Shown: one piece after another, positions 1 to 11,984 of the stretch
Layout: each line of letters starts with the position of its first letter
Position numbering within the stretch: the first letter of the stretch is position 1
Source: Rhynchonema sp. JSB1_4
Lineage: Eukaryota > Nematoda > Chromadorea > Monhysterida > Xyalidae
Length of the DNA stretch: 23,735 bases
Direction: 5' to 3'
NCBI GenBank assembly: GCA_030248065.1
Contig: JASAMV010005029.1
Location: forward strand, 1-23,735
Notes under the pieces: model-generated
Told to the model about the DNA's origin: nothing
Seen by the model: only the letters and a program-made list of their open reading frames with translations
The model's database searches: none
Translations under genes and position numbers: made by a program

Positions 1-21
1 CCTCGAAAAACACACCAAGCA

Positions 22-45
22 CTTGATACGTGCGGCACCAAAAGT
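22..45. mobile_element. Single MITE family 1 end at window edge
   Basis: GATACGTGCGGCACCAAAAG has the right-end orientation of the family-1 terminal repeat. Its partner would lie before the window. A weak left-type match (GGTGCACATAATGC near 370) is on the wrong side to pair with it. Confidence 0.4.
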
Positions 46-807
46 CCAAATTTGGCGCAAAACTGGGTAAGTGAGGTCCTGAGGAGAGTGGCAGGTTGAA
101 TTCCGCTCCACATGCGCTTTTTGTTTCGCGGCCTTTTCTAAACACAAAGAAATTAAAAATGAAAAGCACGGTCAGTTCTTGTTCAACCCGATGTCATCGC
201 GGAAGTTTTTACCGTCCTGAAATTTGATATCATGTATTGAACCGTAACTGGACTGTTTGGACCGCAAAACGAAGAATCTGAAAAGAAAGGGAATGTCAGA
301 TTTTTCAGAGGAGTGCCGGGCCTGAATTACTGGAATGAATACAAATAAGCGGCGTGATTAATGCGGGCGGTGCACATAATGCCTATGGCCCTTGTCCGAC
401 CGCTTGAGATAGAATCTGTAAATCTTTGCTTGGTGCACTTCAACTACTGTATAAATGGACATAAGGGACAAAAGCGCACCACTTTTCTTCCCTACATTTT
501 GATTTTGAACAAGCAGATGACAGAAATGCTGAAATCGGCCAGACATTATTATGATTTTTGTGAATGGAATAGCAGAAACTCGACCGATCTCGACCCACAT
601 GTGTACAGTATTCAGTTCCAAAGTCTCACAGTGGGTACTTCGTAACACTTTGTGAATTTTCTTTCGCATTCCTGTACATACGTATTATGTGAAGCAGGTT
701 CAAAGACCAAATGTGAATAAGTGAACGAACACTGATCTAATACGATAGGACTGCAGATGTATGGGATTGATTGATTGATGTGCAAGTCGCGCACACAACT
801 CTGAGTC
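46..807. other. Gene-free stretch
   Basis: AT-rich DNA with only short open frames that overlap on both strands, as expected by chance. No splice-bounded exon, RNA gene or clear repeat was seen, apart from a weak terminal-repeat-like string near 370. Confidence 0.4.
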
Positions 808-890
808 AGAATATTGGTGCCGTGCGTGTGAGCATGCATATTGCACAGCCGGCGCTTGGTATGCTTATACGCACGGCACCAAATGTTCTG
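808..890. mobile_element. MITE family 1, short palindromic copy
   Basis: A clean 83-bp foldback. The left arm AGAATATTGGTGCCGTGCGT starts at 809, and the right arm, inverted, has ACGCACGGCACC at 869-880 and ends ATGTTCTG at 890. The arms pair over about 28 bp around a loop of about 25 nt. It is the clearest copy for deriving the family's terminal repeat. Confidence 0.7.
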
Positions 891-1695
891 TTTTCAGTCA
901 ACTGGTTTCTTTGCGATCTCAATGGACTGGAACCCTGTGGAGACATACAAATATGTAGTACACAGGCGGCTGCTCATAAAACGTTGAACGGATATCTTGT
1001 CATTGATAATGGAACGAATTGCGCTGGAAATGCTTCGTAACGAACTGAGTGATGGTCAAAGGCTTTCATAGGATCCGCCTTCGCGTCAAAGCGGGCGCGT
1101 TAGTATGACAAATGGGTATGATAGCCTTGCAGTATAGCAGCGTGCGGCATGCGGATAAACACCGGACTTTATCCCATATTCATAAATGTTACTATAAATA
1201 TGCGGGGATTTCCGGTTTACGACCATGTGTTAAGGTCTTGGGAAACGCTTGGACTTACTGCTACCGTTCCATTACTCTTGGTGTCGGTAAACCCATAAAA
1301 TATGGACGCATTTTGCGCAAGACGTTACGCCATATGTGCTAATAAACAAATTTGTCCACATCTTTGTATAAAGTTTTCACAACATATATACCACGCACAA
1401 ATACATTATTATTTCAGCACGTAGTGCACTTCACTTCAGTATCTACTGCGAGTGCACAAGCAAAATTGAAGAAATCTAGTGCGAGATAAATATTACTGAA
1501 ACAGAAAGTTTATCATCGCGTACTATCAACAGTGGTATAGCTTATGCCAAGATTTGCAGGATTTTATGTTATACATACATCTGCAAGTGGGTACTATGCA
1601 ATCCTGCCATGCACCAGGTGCAGTGAAGTGCATCTAATTTCACAGCGGGTTGCTTACGATGACAGCAATAGCGGGTGGTAAGTAAATTCTGAAAA
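891..1695. other. Gene-free stretch
   Basis: Open frames here are under 90 codons and show no recognisable domain or splice context. No repeats of note. Confidence 0.4.
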
Positions 1696-1797
1696 ATTAT
1701 TTGGTGCCGTGCACATAAGCATTGGCTTTCAGTTATGAGCAAGTCTCTTGGCGTTTATAAAAGTGCGCAATATGTTTATACACACGTCATTAAACTT
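1696..1797. mobile_element. MITE family 1 copy, diverged right end
   Basis: The left end TTGGTGCCGTGCACATAAGC (1701-1720) is close to consensus. The right end (ATGTTTATACACACGTCATTAA, near 1772-1793) is an eroded inverted match. Length is about 102 bp. Confidence 0.5.
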
Positions 1798-4148
1798 TTC
1801 TCTTATATTTACAAAACTCGAATCCCAATCTGTGTGTTCTATCGATTTTCTGTTGACAGATTTACACACTATCGACTTGCCCTTGGATTTTCGCATATTC
1901 CAGTTTAAGGGAAACGCCAGCTAGCGATCACAAGATTGTGTATTACGGTAACGCAATAGAGTGACGGGTTGTGTAGAACGTGGTCGTTTATATAGCACAC
2001 ATCATGGCATCAGACGAGTCAATCTTAGACACATCGAGAATAGCGCAGGTGTCGGGACTATTCGACTGAAATGTTTATCTTTACGCACTGTCTTCCACAT
2101 TACATCAGTTATGAAGATAATTACAGCAATTAAAGAAAGTAAAAATGAGGACGGAATTTAAGACAAAGCAAAAGAAACGTCAGAAATGAATGTTTTAGGA
2201 ATATGCTCAAAAAATGAATAAATCACACAACACTGCTGAAAAAAGTTGTCGCATATTTTCGATTATTAGTATTGGTGTTTACACAATCAACGATATGAAA
2301 TTTTTAAAACTTGCCCTGACAGCAATCTTATGCACGCACAAAAAATATGAGCAAACATAAAATAACCTTAGAGCCGGTAACATTGTGACGAAAATGATTT
2401 TTGGCGCGTTCAAAATTGTTTGAGAACCCAGCCAAGGGTGATAATGGGCGAATCACAGGCAGGAATGATAAAAAAAGGTGAAATGGCCAACTTTAGAATA
2501 AATGACGCAAACATTATTCGCACAAAAATGTAAGAAAAGAAAAAAAACGCATTTGAAGAAAAGCCAATAACAGGGTAGGCCGAAGCACTGAATCATCGCT
2601 TTTAGTCGTGTGGAATTTTCAATTGAAAATTTGTACAAACGTTAAGTCAAGCGATTTTAAACCCAATGGTTTGCTGTGTGTGTGTCATCGGATATGTGAG
2701 CAAAAAAGTGGGTATTGGTATATTTCGAGTCAAGTCACAAGCGACATTTGGGTCAAGCTCAGGCTTGGGCTAAAGCAATGTGCCTGATCTGCATATTCAG
2801 GACTATCAGAGGTACGTACAATCGACGTAATCCTGTTTATAATGATGGGATTAGCAAGCACTTTTGACCCCATGAAGAACATTTATTGCCGAAAAAATGG
2901 CGGTAACTATGTAGCACTTTGAAAACTCGATGCACGAGATATGATACACGAGGTGCATCAGTACCCAGAAATGCGACATTTTTATGAGACTGATTTGTTG
3001 AATGCATTTAAACATAATCAACAGTCACATTTTTTGACAGAAAGATGCAGCATACATTATGTTGGAGAAACAACCATGTGCACCATAATCATTCAAAATC
3101 GCGTGCATCATAAATGCTGTGCAGAGTCATTAATCAAAATTTCATAAAAACAATAAATCTGAAAATTTTGGAAATAAATTCTAAGACATCATGTGATGCA
3201 TTGCATTGGAAGCGGGAAACATGGGTCAGCAGAGGCAAAACAACGAGCATTAAAGGGTAGTATAAAATCAAATCTTATAAAAATATAAACGTGCATAATT
3301 CATAATTTTATGGTTTTCAGCACGCTGGCTTGGCGTTTGCAATAATCAGAAAATAGGATTAAAATCAGTGACCGCGCTTGAAAACCACAATTTGGGTTGG
3401 GACATTAGTGCTATTCTGATGGTTTTTCTGAACAGAAACGTGCATGACTGGCTCTTGCAGCTTTTTTGGAGAAAAATTCAATTCTGTTGGAAAATCAAAG
3501 CGCGTGACAGAACTGATTTAATCGGGCAAATTGCACTTTATATTCAAGAAAGAAAAAACAGTTTGGTAAACACATTTCAAAGTTCCTGATCACATGGATT
3601 CAAAAACTTGGTATGCGTAATCAATGATGAAGGAAATAAAATAAATTTCTGTCGAAACGTTTGCGTGCGGAAAAAATGACGATGAAGTGAACATAAAAAA
3701 CAAATATTCAGAAACGCTCAGAGTGACCCCATAAAAACGGCAGGAAATAACTTAGTCTCGCTGAACGAAAAGTTTTCAAAAGCGTTGTCTGTCTGTGGGA
3801 ACGGTAGTCAAAAAAGAATTTATTTACTTTTTTGTACCGATTGCAGACACATACTGTAGATGATACAAACTATTCACAGAGATGTTGTTGAAAGAATGTA
3901 ATCTACATACTTTTTCAAGAATAAACTGATGAACGGTTTTTCATCTTCAACCAACGGGGTACTAAAACCGTGATCTATCGAACCACAGGCGTATTTTAAA
4001 GCTATGTTAAATTGATAAATCTGAAATTGCCTGAACTTTAAAGGCAACACCATAGTGTGGACGAGGTTTTGGAATGTTTCACTAGAGTCGTAACCTGAGC
4101 CCAAATCCCCTCCTCTTCTCGAACACCAAGCAAAACCCTGTATTTTGA
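1798..4148. other. Gene-free AT-rich stretch
   Basis: Contains one possible eroded MITE (2265-2350). Otherwise it is A-rich sequence with short frames only (up to 108 codons on the minus strand at 3874-4200, running into a MITE end). I see no gene. Confidence 0.4.
2265..2350. mobile_element. Possible eroded MITE family 1 copy
   Basis: AGTATTGGTGTTTACACAAT (about 2268-2287) and CTTATGCACGCACAAAAAAT (about 2328-2347) resemble the left and right family-1 ends in the expected inverted order, about 85 bp apart. Both are diverged, so chance is possible. Confidence 0.28.
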
Positions 4149-4292
4149 TAATATTAGGGCCATGTGCACAACGTTTTTTCTGGTTCCCAGTGCTGTGCAT
4201 ACATACATAGCTTTTTCACAGATGTTTCATTGTGACTATGCTTTGTGACACATCACAAAACGCTTTGCTTATGCGCGCGGTACTAAAATTGA
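4149..4292. mobile_element. MITE family 1 copy
   Basis: The left end AATATTAGGGCCATGTGCAC starts at 4150. The right end GCTTATGCGCGCGGTACTAA (4267-4286) is its inverted counterpart. Length is about 144 bp and no coding capacity is seen. Confidence 0.55.
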
Positions 4293-4409
4293 CAGTATTG
4301 CCGATACAATGGCGGTTTCTATATATAAACCAAGGGCGAATGCCGTTCAAGCATAAAAATGCGTATTACAACCTGCAAAACACATCGCCGCTATGGGTAC
4401 ACATGTACA

Positions 4410-4850
4410 TGCTTTGTTTTCTTCGTCTGGGGCCTGCGCGCCCGTTGTTGGTCTGTGCGCGCGCGGTTTCTCTGCCGTTGATTTCTCTGTCGTCCCGGGT
4501 TGCGGTTTCGGTAATAATTGGACGATAATTTGTGTGTTTTCTGTTTCCGCGCTTTTCGCTTTTTTTCCGGCTTTTGTGTCGCTCTTTTTTGTCCCTTGTG
4601 GGTGATCTCACATATCAAATTGTGCGCGTGTATAATTTGTATGTCACCAGGATTTATGCCCCAGTTTGTTCTTTCTGTTCGTTCGTTTTTCTGCTGGCTT
4701 TTTCTTTGTCGCTGAATTTGTGTCCATCTCGATGTTTTTGTGTTTTGTGCGCGGTCTTTTCTTTCATGTATACAGGCTGGACCTTTTGTGGTTGTCCACT
4801 TTTTTCCTTTTTCTTCCCCCTTTCCTTTCAATTTCCAAAAAAAAAACCCC
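4410..4850. other. A-poor, T-rich strand-asymmetric block
   Basis: Over about 440 bp the plus strand is strongly depleted in A and built largely of T, G and C, with many TTTTT, TTC, TGTG and GCGCG strings. The sequence on either side is A/T-balanced. Because stop codons need A on this strand, several plus-strand frames are open here, and the minus strand reads as a Lys/Arg/Gln-rich frame; I treat all of these as composition artefacts. No gene is supported. Confidence 0.55.
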
Positions 4851-5114
4851 TCTTTTTCATCTTAAATACCATTATATATAACCAAGATTATCACAATGAA
4901 TGAACACATTAACAGGAAGCTGATTGTACTTTGTTGTGTATCCGTATGCATCATACACATCGGTGAAATAAGACCCACACTGTATAACGGTCGCGCAGTG
5001 TGCAAACTTTGGGCCACCCTACCCTAAACTGAGATTAGGGGCGATGTGTCTCATGTTGCATCCGTTACAAGTTGAAAGCAACGTTGTAATACGGGCGATG
5101 CTATACTTTACGTG

Positions 5115-5173
5115 CGCCCGTAATTCGCCCGTAATTCGCCCCTTCTCGCCCCTCTCGCCCGTCTCGCCCGTCG
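5115..5173. repeat. Degenerate CGCCCGT minisatellite
   Basis: About six to seven tandem copies of a 9-11 bp unit built on TCGCCCGT: two longer CGCCCGTAATT units, then shorter CTCGCCC(C/G)T units. The GC-rich tract stands out from AT-rich flanks. Confidence 0.6.
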
Positions 5174-5370
5174 GGATGATTGGCCCGTGGGGCTGCTGGT
5201 GATGGGCAGAGGAATTTTTGGCAGAACAAGTACTATTGGTATCAACGCCAGGTTGTGCTGCGGAATAAATAATGAATGAAAATTATAAAGTGGTACTACT
5301 TTGGTATATAAACAGATAGGAACATGGGAACATTCCATCTGTGAGTACTATATGCTTTTTGGATGGAATC

Positions 5371-5520
5371 CTGAATAATTTTAGTGCCATGTATATAAGC
5401 GTGGTAAAGGGCGCAACAAGTGCCCACACAACACAAAGGAGTATCTCAGTGGCACTGCTCCAAAAATTCGAAGCAAGTCCAGCGGCATCGCTTTTGCGTA
5501 CGGCACAAATATTTATTCTG
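5371..5520. mobile_element. MITE family 1 copy
   Basis: The left end TTTTAGTGCCATGTATATAAGC begins near 5379; the right end GCTTTTGCGTACGGCACAAA is at 5490-5509 and is followed by TATTTATTCTG. Length is about 150 bp. The left terminal repeat creates a TATATAAGC string. Confidence 0.65.
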
Positions 5521-5820
5521 AATATTCAGCATTCGCAAGCAAAATGTGATTCATTCGTGTGATATCCATAGTACAGGATCGCTACCCAGACAGCGCGGTG
5601 CTATGAAAGTCAGAAAATGCTCACGTTAGGATTTCAGTGCATGAAATTTTTATTGAAACAAGGGCACGCAGAAATTTTAGTATGAAAACTGACACAAATT
5701 TTCACCTTTCACTGTGCGTGGAGTGAGATTGAGATGCGGATCAATAATATCCCTTTTCTACATAGCGTGAACAAGAGAGGCGGGGCTGTTGCTCACCACA
5801 AGATAAACAACCACTCTATC

Positions 5821-5853
5821 TTTTTCTCTTCACAAATTTTTTTGTGAGAAAAA
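5821..5853. repeat. Short imperfect hairpin
   Basis: TTTTTCTCTTCACAAA pairs with TTTGTGAGAAAAA through a 13-bp stem with a 2-nt bulge. It is isolated in gene-free DNA and no role is evident. Confidence 0.35.
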
Positions 5854-8522
5854 CCCACAATGTGAAAAACAAGGTGCACTTTATTCGCGCAACTGTGTTA
5901 CGGAGCTGTTTTTTGCTGAACAAGTGGAAAAAATGTTGAGAGATACTCTATTCAAATCTGAAAGCTTCGACAAAGGTCGTACGGGAGCTTTCGGAAGCCG
6001 TTTTCTAGCTAAAATGTTTTACGGGGATCAACATTGGTTAGTGACAAGCATAAATTGAACATTTTAGTTTACAACAGTGGATATGAACTGTACAAAAATA
6101 ATTATTTTGTTTAAAGTTTATAGAACGAGACGCATTCGCAGTGACGATGACCTGTTGCACCAGCCGTCGGTGAGAACAAGGTAGAATCGGGCAGGGAACA
6201 AAAAAGATCACACCGCACTCAATTCCAAAACCATACGAAAATGCCCAAACATGTCATAAACAGAATTTGTGACAGCGCACTTTTGAAGATTGGCAAGTCA
6301 GGCTGATTATGTCAACCAACTCAATGATTATGCATAAAAACATCTAAACATCGGGCCATGGCGCGAACGGTTTGTGTTTTTCCTAACGGGACACAAAATT
6401 TGGTGCTTCAGTCGGCTTCTGCAGCAGCTGTTGGTCAACTTGCTCTCAACATAATTTTCTGTCAACCAGGAACATGATGAAAAAGGGAGAACTTCTGAAA
6501 TCAGCGAATTCGGAACATCAGAAACGCCTGAGCTGTCAAGGCAGCTTTCACGCCAATTTGCATGTTGATTGCATGCACGGCGGTGGATTATTTGGCTGCC
6601 GTGTACCAACAGCATTGAAAAATCTCACAGAAAACGGTTCGATGACTTTAACCATCGGCTGTGTTATGTTTATGAAGATGAAGTGGTAGGGTTTCAGCTG
6701 GCGCGCTCTAAAAAGTACTAAGTCGTTTCTTCGAATTCGATGACCAACTCTCTTCTAAAAACGTGGATACGAGACATGAAACAAGAGGCGAATGTATAAC
6801 AAGACAGAAACTTTGATGTATACCGTATGTACAGTGTATTATGCCATCGACCGAAAAAACTAAAAATGGTGGTCACTTTGTGCGTGGCTTTCGCGATAAG
6901 CATGATACTCGCTGAGTGCATTAGTTCCCTATGGGATCAGAACTGTGCCCGGCCAACAGCGACGACAAGAAGTAACGCTAAAGCATCACTAATGGAAACA
7001 AACAATTTGTTACGTACTCCTTATGTATGCCGATACCTCCTCGTGTCATGCGGTAAAGCATACCCTCACACAACACAAAAAAGCCGCAGATCAGTATTGT
7101 GACACAGCGGGTTGCTGAACAAATGTTTCAAATACATGTAGTGCAAAAATGTGTTTTGCCAACTTTGTGATGCTTTCCACCCAACAACGTTGAAAAATTT
7201 TATGAAAAGCGTAAGTCACAGTTCCTCGTCTGGTGCCGCCCCCAATGTCTGCAGCAAATGTACCGATATTGAATCACAGCATAATGCCCGCTGGAATTCA
7301 AATCTGTGTCAGTGTGAATATATCCAAGCAAAATTAGTGTTGTTTGTGTGATCTGACACAAATTCAATCAAAAAGTTACGGGACGCAGAGAAAAAGTTTG
7401 TCCCCGTGGCGAAAACCAATAACAACAACAAGCCTGACTGCAGACCAGGGTTGTTGTGGTGGTGGCTACTAAAATCAAACTTTCGTATAAAAAGTTCGTG
7501 CAGCACCCTTTGTATAATAATAGACGTTTTTTCCCATACTCTGTTGGTTTCAAAGAGCATTATGTACATATACATTGCTGAAAAACAACAAAAGAGCGTT
7601 AGAATTACCGTTTTAAGCCTGAGAGCAATGTTCTCTGAGACACCTTGGAACCAAAATTGACTTCGGAATATTATCACGGAAATGCGCATGCGTGCACGGT
7701 TGTCTCCCAAAATTAGAGTTTTTAGGCTCAGCGTATAAAAGCTCCCCTACGCTGCTGAAAGTGCCAGACGCACAATATAACTCACGCTGAAGTCAAGAAT
7801 GCTAAAAAAATTCTAAAACCCGACAATGACTAACGAAGTGCATTTTAATGAATGCTAGCGCCTGACACTGAGCGGTAAATCCATTAGAAATTGGAACGAA
7901 AAACCCGTTGATCTATTTATAGGCGATACTATAAAAAAAGTACGGTCTGCTTATCGAGCTCTTTTTTCGTACTATCCAATAACAGAACGAAATCGAATTT
8001 CCAGTCTAGTTTTCAGTGCAAAATGCAGCTTTATTCGAATTAAAAATGGGAAAGCGCCAGGAGACTGTGTGGCGTTATGCATCAGGATCTAGTAAATGGG
8101 GGTCCGTTTGCAAAATCGTATCAGAAAATTTGGCCCGTCCAGGAGAATCACCAAACGGACTTGTACAGTTTACAAAACCTTGGAGAGTGTCGCAGTGTTG
8201 TGAATAGTTTGTTTTTGAAAGTAGTAGCAGATATATATAAAATTTTAGAACATTATACATAAATTTAGGGCTGAAAGTTCTGAATACTGATAAAGCATAG
8301 CATGCGACTTGCGATATGTCACAAGCAAAAAAATCTCACGTGCTTTTGATTTTCAAATCAAACAGCAGTAAAAAGAATGTCCGGATTCGATTGTGAGCGT
8401 GTGTGCGCAAACAAATGCCCCAAGAATAACACAACGTTCACTCACACGCTCGCAAGAATAAGCAAAACAACATGCCATAAATACCAGTCGTTGTAAACAG
8501 CAGTCCTATTCCATAATTTAAT

Positions 8523-8543
8523 CCGGAACCACGGAACCGGAAC
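8523..8543. repeat. Short GGAACC tandem repeat
   Basis: Three GGAACC units (CGGAACCACGGAACCGGAAC) lie in tandem in a gene-free stretch. This is a minor simple repeat. Confidence 0.35.
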
Positions 8544-8956
8544 CAGATTCCAACAGGAATTAAAAATAGACACGTTCTGATGTATAAAATCACATGTGTG
8601 TAATCACATGCTGCGCGATGCATGAAAGCACAAAGCCGAAATGCTTGGGGTGATTCACACCATAGGGCCTATTCAATACAACCAGATTACATCTAAAGCC
8701 AATGTGGGGCAAGCACCAATATGTTAAAGTTCGGCAGTTCTGGTCCTGTGCCAAGAACCGAGCTCCATGATTAGGCCTCTTTGCTTTGGATAGGAATCAT
8801 GGACCAAGATTGAATTCGGATCCAAAGGTTCGAACTTCGATCTTTTTGGACCCGCTTAGTGCAAAATTGAAACAAATGACATCACGAGTGTTCGGGTCGA
8901 GATAAAGCCGCGCCATCAAGAGGATTGGCAAGTCGCCTAAGGCATGTTAGGAAATC

Positions 8957-9134
8957 AAAATATTAGTGCCACGTGTGTAAGCATGTCGAACAGTCTTCAA
9001 CACACACAACTGGTCCCCATCAGGCTCAGCTTGAGGTGCGTTTTGCAAGTTTTAATGCAGATAGACCGCTGGGACCATGAGCAAAACCCGAATAAGCCCG
9101 AATTGTGCTAATACGGACGGCACTAATATTCTGA
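8957..9134. mobile_element. MITE family 1 copy
   Basis: The left end ATATTAGTGCCACGTGTGTA starts at 8960. The right end has CGGACGGCACTAATATTCTG at 9114-9133. Length is about 178 bp with an unrelated interior. The terminal repeats are among the best preserved. Confidence 0.68.
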
Positions 9135-9452
9135 ACGCACAACACATCTTTCGTTGAAACAGAAGGCCAGTAAGTGGAATGCAATTATATTTATAAAACA
9201 CGACATCAAAACATAAACGTAATTATAAAGGCACAGTTATTCACTACAGCCGGCGGTTTTGCCTTGTTACTTTTGTATAATTCGGTACAGATAAAGTCAT
9301 TTCCATCAACAAATAAAACAGACCGATTAAACTGAAACAACACGCTGCGACACATTTGGGGAATTTGGCGCCAGAAAATAGATAAAACAGCGACATATAT
9401 ACAGTATACCAAAGCAGTGGACAGGATAATGGTCAGCTTGACGAAGTGTTAG
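9135..9452. other. Gene-free spacer between two MITEs
   Basis: AT-rich sequence. One 68-codon minus-strand frame has no recognisable feature. Confidence 0.35.
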
Positions 9453-9604
9453 CATAATATTGGTACCTCGGGTTCCCGGTCTGCGGCGGGGTGACCAGGA
9501 CGCCGTCTATTCTTCCTGAGCGGCAAAGGCAGGGTATGTCTCAGACTTGGATGCGCAAGCGATGCGCTTCAAAAAAGCTCACACGCAGTGCACTAATATT
9601 CTGG
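9453..9604. mobile_element. MITE family 1 copy with GC-rich interior
   Basis: The right end CGCAGTGCACTAATATTCTG (9584-9603) is good; the left end ATAATATTGGTACCTCGGG (from about 9454) is eroded. Length is about 152 bp. The interior near 9465-9512 is unusually GC-rich for the surroundings. Confidence 0.45.
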
Positions 9605-10308
9605 ATTGGAATGGGAAAGACACTAATTTGGACATGCACCTGGAGAATTTAATGGGTCTGGTATAAATTTGACAAATGACACTTAATGAAATTTTATTGC
9701 GCTGATGTGGAAAGCAACCGGTGTGCAAACAAGGTTTTCAAAACTTTCGAAGTTTCAATACAGGACTCTCCTTCTCCAATAACCAGTGAAAATTGCCTAT
9801 ATTTCAAATTTGTGCTGTTTCTTTTCCGCGGGAATTTATGCATTGTTGTAATTCAATGTCCGTGACGTGTACACACTTGACCAATTGATAACAGCCAATT
9901 ATAGCAATGTTGGTCAAATTTTGCAATAAAATTGAAAACAGACATACATACGAGCAGTTATAAAAGTTGAAGCGCGACCTTTCGGTTAATTTTCGGATTG
10001 AACAGATTTGAAAGGAAGATGTCACCAATTGAAGCGAAGACTAAAAATTAAAATATCCAAAACAAACTAACGGATGGTATAAGTTAAACTTGCGAAAGCG
10101 ATTGAAAGCAGTAAAACCCAATAGTGAGCATTTGCAATGTAGAAAAGTGAAACATGGCAGAAAATATTTCCGCATAGAGGAAACGGGGCAGCGCAAAGTG
10201 CTACATTTTTTGCGTTTTTACCTTTCGAGCACACGCGTTATCGTGCCCAACTCAACTTTGATCCGACCCGACATATTCATGAACATGTGCAACATAGCGA
10301 AGTGCGCA
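9605..10308. other. Gene-free stretch
   Basis: Contains the first part of a 122-codon plus-strand frame (10090-10458, basic, beginning with TTG) whose end lies in a MITE. I see no splice sites or domain and do not call it a gene. Confidence 0.35.
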
Positions 10309-10487
10309 GAGTATTTGTACAGTGCGTATAAGCTCTTCGCACAAGACCTTGCTTATGATATTTTGCAACAAATTACAGTTTGCAGCGAGATACACTATAC
10401 GTTGAAAGTTCCGAAAGGCATGGGTCGAAAGTCGAGCACCGGAGTTGTGCGTGTCTGATGCTTATGCACGCGACACCAATACACTGA
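10309..10487. mobile_element. MITE family 1 copy
   Basis: The left end has TTTGTACAGTGCGTATAAGC at 10314-10333. The right end ATGCTTATGCACGCGACACC (10459-10478) is inverted. Length is about 179 bp. The element supplies the 3' part of a 122-codon open frame starting at 10090, which argues that frame is not a gene. Confidence 0.6.
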
Positions 10488-11967
10488 ATTTGTCATACGT
10501 GCGCGCGTCTTGCGGTTTTTGTTGCAGGCTGAGTCTGTCAGCAACACAACAAGCTGTAATCTTGTTACATCGCATTACATTGTTGTTGATAAAAGTGCAA
10601 ACGCACCGCACAGGTTACAAGTCGAAGTGAAAGTTCCCCAGTCAACGCAGGAATTTAAAAAACACATTCGACAGAAAATAATAGTGCACTGCACTATCTA
10701 ATTTCACCATAAAAGCCAAACAACATGACACAAATTCATGTTTATTGTATGCATGTCTCTTGTCGGCGTAAAGACGAAATAAGAAAACGGTCTAATTGCT
10801 GGTTGCGGGCAACAAAAGGGTGTGACGCCATTTTGTGAAGATTTTTTGTCCTGGGATATTCGGTTCGATATTTCGTTCATAATACAGTAGCCTAACAATG
10901 TTGTTGAGCCCGCGAAGTTTGTTATTGTAACGGAGATTGTGGCACCCTAAAGTCTAAATTAATCCCCATGTAACAAAATTATGTACCTATTTTAGTTTAC
11001 GTTGCAATACCGGCTTGACTCGAGTTCAGTTACAAATAAAACAAATTACAAATACGACGTAAAACGCAATAAAAATGTGAAACAAGTCTCCAAAAACGTC
11101 AAGATTTCGTTAGAACGCGGTCGAGGGCGTGGTGTTAAATAAGCCGGTGGAAGAACTTCGATTTTTGTGTGGAGCAGCTTGTGCTATTCGCGATAAAACT
11201 GTTGACTTTGCGAGCATTAGTGCAAAAAGCAAATAGCATTATTGCGAACATGAAAATGTGGTTTTATATTGTGCAAGACGCACTGATAAGACTTGAATCA
11301 ACCTGGGTCGTTGCACAGTCTATAAATTTAGAACAACGTGTCTCGCTTTTAATATTCAAACAATATAGGAAGGATTACATTATTGGTGAAGATCTGACTT
11401 GGTCAGGGTCGGTCTGGAATAAACGCGATTTCTAAAAGTATGTTTCGAAATGTTCACGCTATGTATATGTACTGTATACTGTATGTAGAAAGCACGTGAC
11501 GGAAGGATAGAAAACCGGTCCCATTCGATCACTGATTATTTATAACCAAGCTTAGGGATTCCCCAAGTGTGATGCCTGGCTCTGTACCCATAAAAGCCTG
11601 ACTTTTTAGACTTTTTCAACGTTTTTTTAAAAATAATGCGTTATACATGCAGAAATTCCTTATAGCTTCCGAAATACACAGTCTTGGGTTTGAAAAAATG
11701 TTCAGTGCTTCAAATTTAAACAGATAAACGATCCCAGAACAGCTTGCCTGTCAAAGTTTGACAACAAAAAGCGCAAGAATGCCATTCACTCAAGCGGTAT
11801 GTAATGTCCATCGCAAGCTGATTACGTCATCCGAAATGTACGGTCAAGGTATACCTTCATAGGTTGGCGACGTTTTATGGCAGAAACTTTGTGAGCCAAT
11901 CGACTATGCTTTAGGTGGAGGTAACGTTCAAAAACCTCTTTTTCTTCGCTTCGAAACCAGTGTGTTT

Positions 11968-11984
11968 CACAAACACACACACAC
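11968..11984. repeat. (CA)n microsatellite
   Basis: CACAAACACACACACAC is a short dinucleotide run in otherwise non-repetitive DNA. Confidence 0.5.

Larger units (their letters stand above)
5521..8956. other. Gene-free stretch of 3.4 kb
   Basis: No exon is supported. It contains a short hairpin (5821), an isolated TATAAAAGC string at 7736 with no coding frame after it, an inverted GTTGTTG/CAACAAC pair near 7420-7460, and a GGAACC repeat at 8523. Frames of 90-133 codons occur but overlap one another on both strands. Confidence 0.4.

Noticed and set aside
52..125. Possible tRNA-like or pol III unit (GGTTGAATTCC followed by GCGCTTTTT)
   Set aside because: The flanking GCGC repeat is only 4 bp, and the acceptor, D and anticodon arms do not fold into a cloverleaf.
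4391..4831. Lys/Arg/Gln-rich minus-strand frame of 146 codons, and several plus-strand frames over the same block
   Set aside because: All are explained by the lack of A on the plus strand, which removes stop codons. The predicted peptides are low-complexity.
5014..5042. CCCTAA/TTAGGG strings suggesting telomeric repeat
   Set aside because: Only one inverted pair of single units is present, with no tandem array.
7736..7744. TATAAAAGC as a promoter
   Set aside because: No start codon followed by a meaningful frame and no exon lies downstream, and TATA-like strings are frequent here.
8826..8842. tRNA B-box-like string GGTTCGAACTTCGAT
   Set aside because: I could find no A-box at the right distance and no cloverleaf arms, so it supports neither a tRNA gene nor a tRNA-derived SINE.
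10090..10458. 122-codon plus-strand open frame, basic N-terminal half
   Set aside because: It starts with TTG, its last third lies in a family-1 MITE, it has no recognisable domain or splice context, and a frame of this length is expected by chance in a window this size.
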